Source: Pseudomonadota bacterium
GTDB lineage: Bacteria; Pseudomonadota; Gammaproteobacteria; Coxiellales; Coxiellaceae
Assembly: GCA_018241585.1 (NCBI GenBank)
Contig: JAFEDN010000483.1
Span: 1 to 37,907 of the forward strand
Length of the DNA: 37,907 nucleotides
Reading direction: 5' to 3'
Part shown: positions 36,502 to 37,907 of the stretch, piece after piece
Layout of the letters: the number at the start of each line of letters is the position of its first letter
Numbering within the stretch: position 1 is the first letter of the stretch
The notes under the pieces: model-generated
Database searches by the model: none
Seen by the model: only the letters and a program-made list of their open reading frames with translations
What the model was told of the DNA's origin: nothing
Program-made: the position numbers and the translations under genes

Positions 36502-36828
36502 GCTTCCTAGTTCTTATCAATAGCTCTGGCGAAGCCGGAACTATTGAATGAAGGGAAAGGTCGCTCCGCTCTCCTCTCCCTTGCGATCCCTCATCAGGAT
36601 AGGTTTTTCTACGAAAAATATTTATATTTAAAAATAAATCTTTCAATATTTCATGAACTTATAGGTAATTTTTGCTTCAGCGGGAGCTGAACTGCTGATT
36701 CCCGCCAAATGAAAATTTCGCAGAACCTTACCCGATGAGGGATCGTAAGGGAGAGGAGAGCGGAGCGACCTTTCCCTTCATTACTGAGTTCCGGCTTTGC
36801 CGGGACTCAGTATCCAAACCAGGAAGCA
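36501..36828. mobile_element. MITE-like composite palindrome between ampG and rlmE
   Basis: Arms at about 36501-36606 and 36724-36828 are inverted copies. The core (36545-36594 against 36734-36782) is almost identical, and similarity extends outward to TGCTTCCT / AGGAAGCA at the ends. Each arm contains its own short hairpin (36518-36546 and 36784-36810, both with GCCGGAACT-type stems). The ~117-base centre carries the repeat that also opens the window. No transposase is encoded, and no target duplication is obvious, so a non-autonomous element is an inference. Confidence 0.7.
36641..36688. repeat. Dispersed 48-bp repeat, copy 2
   Basis: Same sequence as 3-50 apart from two substitutions, in the same orientation, here in the centre of the large inverted repeat. 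Confidence 0.8.
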
Positions 36829-36861
36829 GCTTCCGCTTCAGCGGGAGCTGCTGGGCTACCC

Positions 36862-36890
36862 TTACTGTTGCCGGTCTGCTATGCTATAAT
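36862..36890 (+). promoter_or_regulatory. Candidate promoter of rlmE-ftsH
   Basis: A perfect TATAAT at 36885-36890 with a weak TTACTG at 36862-36867, 17 bases apart. It starts downstream of the palindromic element. The predicted start point is within a few bases of the rlmE ATG. Confidence 0.5.
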
Positions 36891-36899
36891 ATTGACATT

Positions 36900-37505
36900 A
36901 TGCCTAACCCCTGGATGCAAGAACATTTAAGCGATTATTACGTAAAGCAAGCAAAGAGACAAGGTTATCCTTCCCGAGCCGCGTACAAACTACTTGAGAT
37001 ACAACAAAAAGATAAGTTGATCACTCCTGGTATGACCGTTGTCGATTTAGGCGCTGCGCCAGGCGGGTGGTCGGTGGTTGCGGTGGAGTTGCTTAAAGGA
37101 AAAGGCCAGGTTATTGCCCTGGATTGTTTACCGATGACGGCTCCTCCCGGAGTCCATTTTATCCAAGGTGATTTTACTGAGGCAGTTGTGTTGCAAGAAT
37201 TATTAGCTTATTTGGGTCAGCAGACAGTGGATTTGGTGCTTTCCGATATGGCTCCAAATATTTCAGGTCTAAGAAGTGTGGATCAACCTAAAAGCATGTA
37301 TTTAGCGGAGTTAGCTGCTGATTTTGCCAAACAGGTTTTGGTTGGAGGCGGGAAGTTGCTCACTAAACTATTTCAAGGGGAAGGGGTTGACCATTTTATT
37401 GCTGAATTGCGCAAACATTTTACTCAGGTAAAAATACGTAAACCTGCTGCCTCACGCTCACGTTCGCGTGAAGTGTATGTACTAGCTCAAGGTTTTCGGC
37501 GATAA
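36900..37505 (+). CDS. rlmE: 23S rRNA U2552 2'-O-methyltransferase RlmE
   Basis: A 201-residue FtsJ-type methyltransferase acting on U2552 of 23S rRNA. The SAM motif VVDLGAAPGGWS and the catalytic tetrad Lys30, Asp116, Lys156, Glu191 are present, each eight positions earlier than in E. coli RlmE. ATG 36900 is chosen because the frame upstream translates the palindromic repeat and has no family similarity. There is no Shine-Dalgarno, and the -10 box ends nine bases before the ATG. It is followed by ftsH as in most gammaproteobacteria. Confidence 0.96.
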   Translation: MPNPWMQEHLSDYYVKQAKRQGYPSRAAYKLLEIQQKDKLITPGMTVVDLGAAPGGWSVVAVELLKGKGQVIALDCLPMTAPPGVHFIQGDFTEAVVLQELLAYLGQQTVDLVLSDMAPNISGLRSVDQPKSMYLAELAADFAKQVLVGGGKLLTKLFQGEGVDHFIAELRKHFTQVKIRKPAASRSRSREVYVLAQGFRR

Positions 37506-37518
37506 TGTATAGTAGTTT

Positions 37519-37524
37519 GGAGGT
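37519..37524 (+). promoter_or_regulatory. Ribosome binding site pointing to a TTG start for ftsH
   Basis: GGAGGT is eight bases before TTG 37533 but 17 bases before ATG 37542, so the TTG is the better-placed start. Confidence 0.65.
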
Positions 37525-37532
37525 TATTGGCT

Positions 37533-37907
37533 TTGAATAATATGCTTAAAAATTTGCTTTTATGGTTGGTAATTGCAATCGTGCTAATCACGGTTTTTAG
37601 TAATTTCAGTCCGCAACGGGGTGATATTCAGCAGTACACTTATTCCCAATTTATCAATGCAGTGAATAAAGGTGAAATTGACCGCGTTGATATTCAGGAT
37701 CAAAATATCGATGGGGTTACCAAAAACAACCAGCGATTTTCTACTTATCTGCCAGTGCAAGACCCTTATCTTTTAGGGTCGTTGATGAAGCAAGGAGTTA
37801 CCGTCCGCGGGGTTCCTCCAAAACAACAAAGTTTACTGGTCCATTTTTTATTAAGCTGGGGACCATTTTTACTGTTAATAGCGGTTTGGATTTTCTTTAT
37901 GCGTCAA
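37533..37907 (+). CDS. ftsH: ATP-dependent zinc metalloprotease FtsH, 5' part
   Basis: The first 125 codons of FtsH, cut by the window end. The first membrane helix (NLLLWLVIAIVLITVF), the periplasmic domain with the recognisable STYLPVQDPYLLGSL, and the second helix ending WIFFMRQ are present and align with E. coli FtsH. The AAA and protease domains lie outside. FtsH degrades misassembled membrane proteins and regulators such as LpxC. The start is TTG 37533, or ATG 37542 three codons on. Confidence 0.95.
   Translation, partial: MNNMLKNLLLWLVIAIVLITVFSNFSPQRGDIQQYTYSQFINAVNKGEIDRVDIQDQNIDGVTKNNQRFSTYLPVQDPYLLGSLMKQGVTVRGVPPKQQSLLVHFLLSWGPFLLLIAVWIFFMRQ

Noticed and set aside
36735..36899. 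N-terminal extension of RlmE by 55 residues
   Set aside because: It translates the inverted repeat and precedes the predicted promoter; RlmE similarity begins at ATG 36900.

Overview
The window is a dense, fairly AT-rich bacterial segment. Gene content and order point to a gammaproteobacterium, including rlmE directly followed by ftsH, an HAE1-type RND pump, AmpG, and nfeD next to a slipin. I suspect a Legionellales/Coxiella-like, possibly host-associated lineage because of the integrin-like giant protein and the SUF-based Fe-S assembly with SufU and SufT. That placement is inference; no rRNA or tRNA gene is present to test it.

Layout. 1-476: non-coding, with a 48-bp repeat whose second copy lies at 36641. 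477-5900: a giant integrin-alpha-like protein with 13 FG-GAP repeats, five CSPG/cadherin-like modules, a membrane segment and a C-terminal tail. 6103-12278: a MarR-type repressor divergent from a TolC/MFP/RND efflux operon, both controlled from one perfect 17+10+17 bp palindrome. 12324-13865: a DUF4143-type ATPase. 13889-16401 (minus): MATE transporter and xseA. 16467-18520: nfeD plus slipin. 18538-19212 (minus): an exported PEBP-like protein. 19333-21409: an accessory island holding an AlbA_2/Schlafen-type ATP-binding regulator, a six-copy 10-bp tandem repeat, an IS66 tnpA remnant and two direct copies of a ~63-bp repeat. 21513-25397 (minus): a DUF4143 ATPase, a CDF cation transporter and sbcB. 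25604-32254: the SUF operon, Rrf2 regulator-sufB-sufC-sufD-sufS-sufU-sufA-sufT, with a long hairpin between sufB and sufC. 32372-32866: a HepT-type toxin fused to what looks like the first residues of its lost antitoxin MntA. 32869-34164: rimO. 34148-35146 (minus): a DUF378 membrane protein and queH. 35263-36498: ampG. 36501-36828: a MITE-like inverted-repeat element. 36900-37907: rlmE and the 5' part of ftsH.

How the genes work together. The SUF operon makes Fe-S clusters, and two neighbours use them or depend on them: rimO (radical SAM) directly, and queH probably. The MarR palindrome likely switches the pump and its own repressor together. nfeD and the slipin form a classic membrane quality-control pair; ftsH at the end is the membrane protease of the same theme. 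The most unusual items are the integrin-like protein without a signal peptide, the shared palindromic promoter, the MntA-HepT fusion, the phased 10-bp repeat, the sufB-sufC hairpin, the three direct repeats before the second DUF4143 gene and the composite palindrome before rlmE. I did not find a clear multi-gene system that is wholly new.
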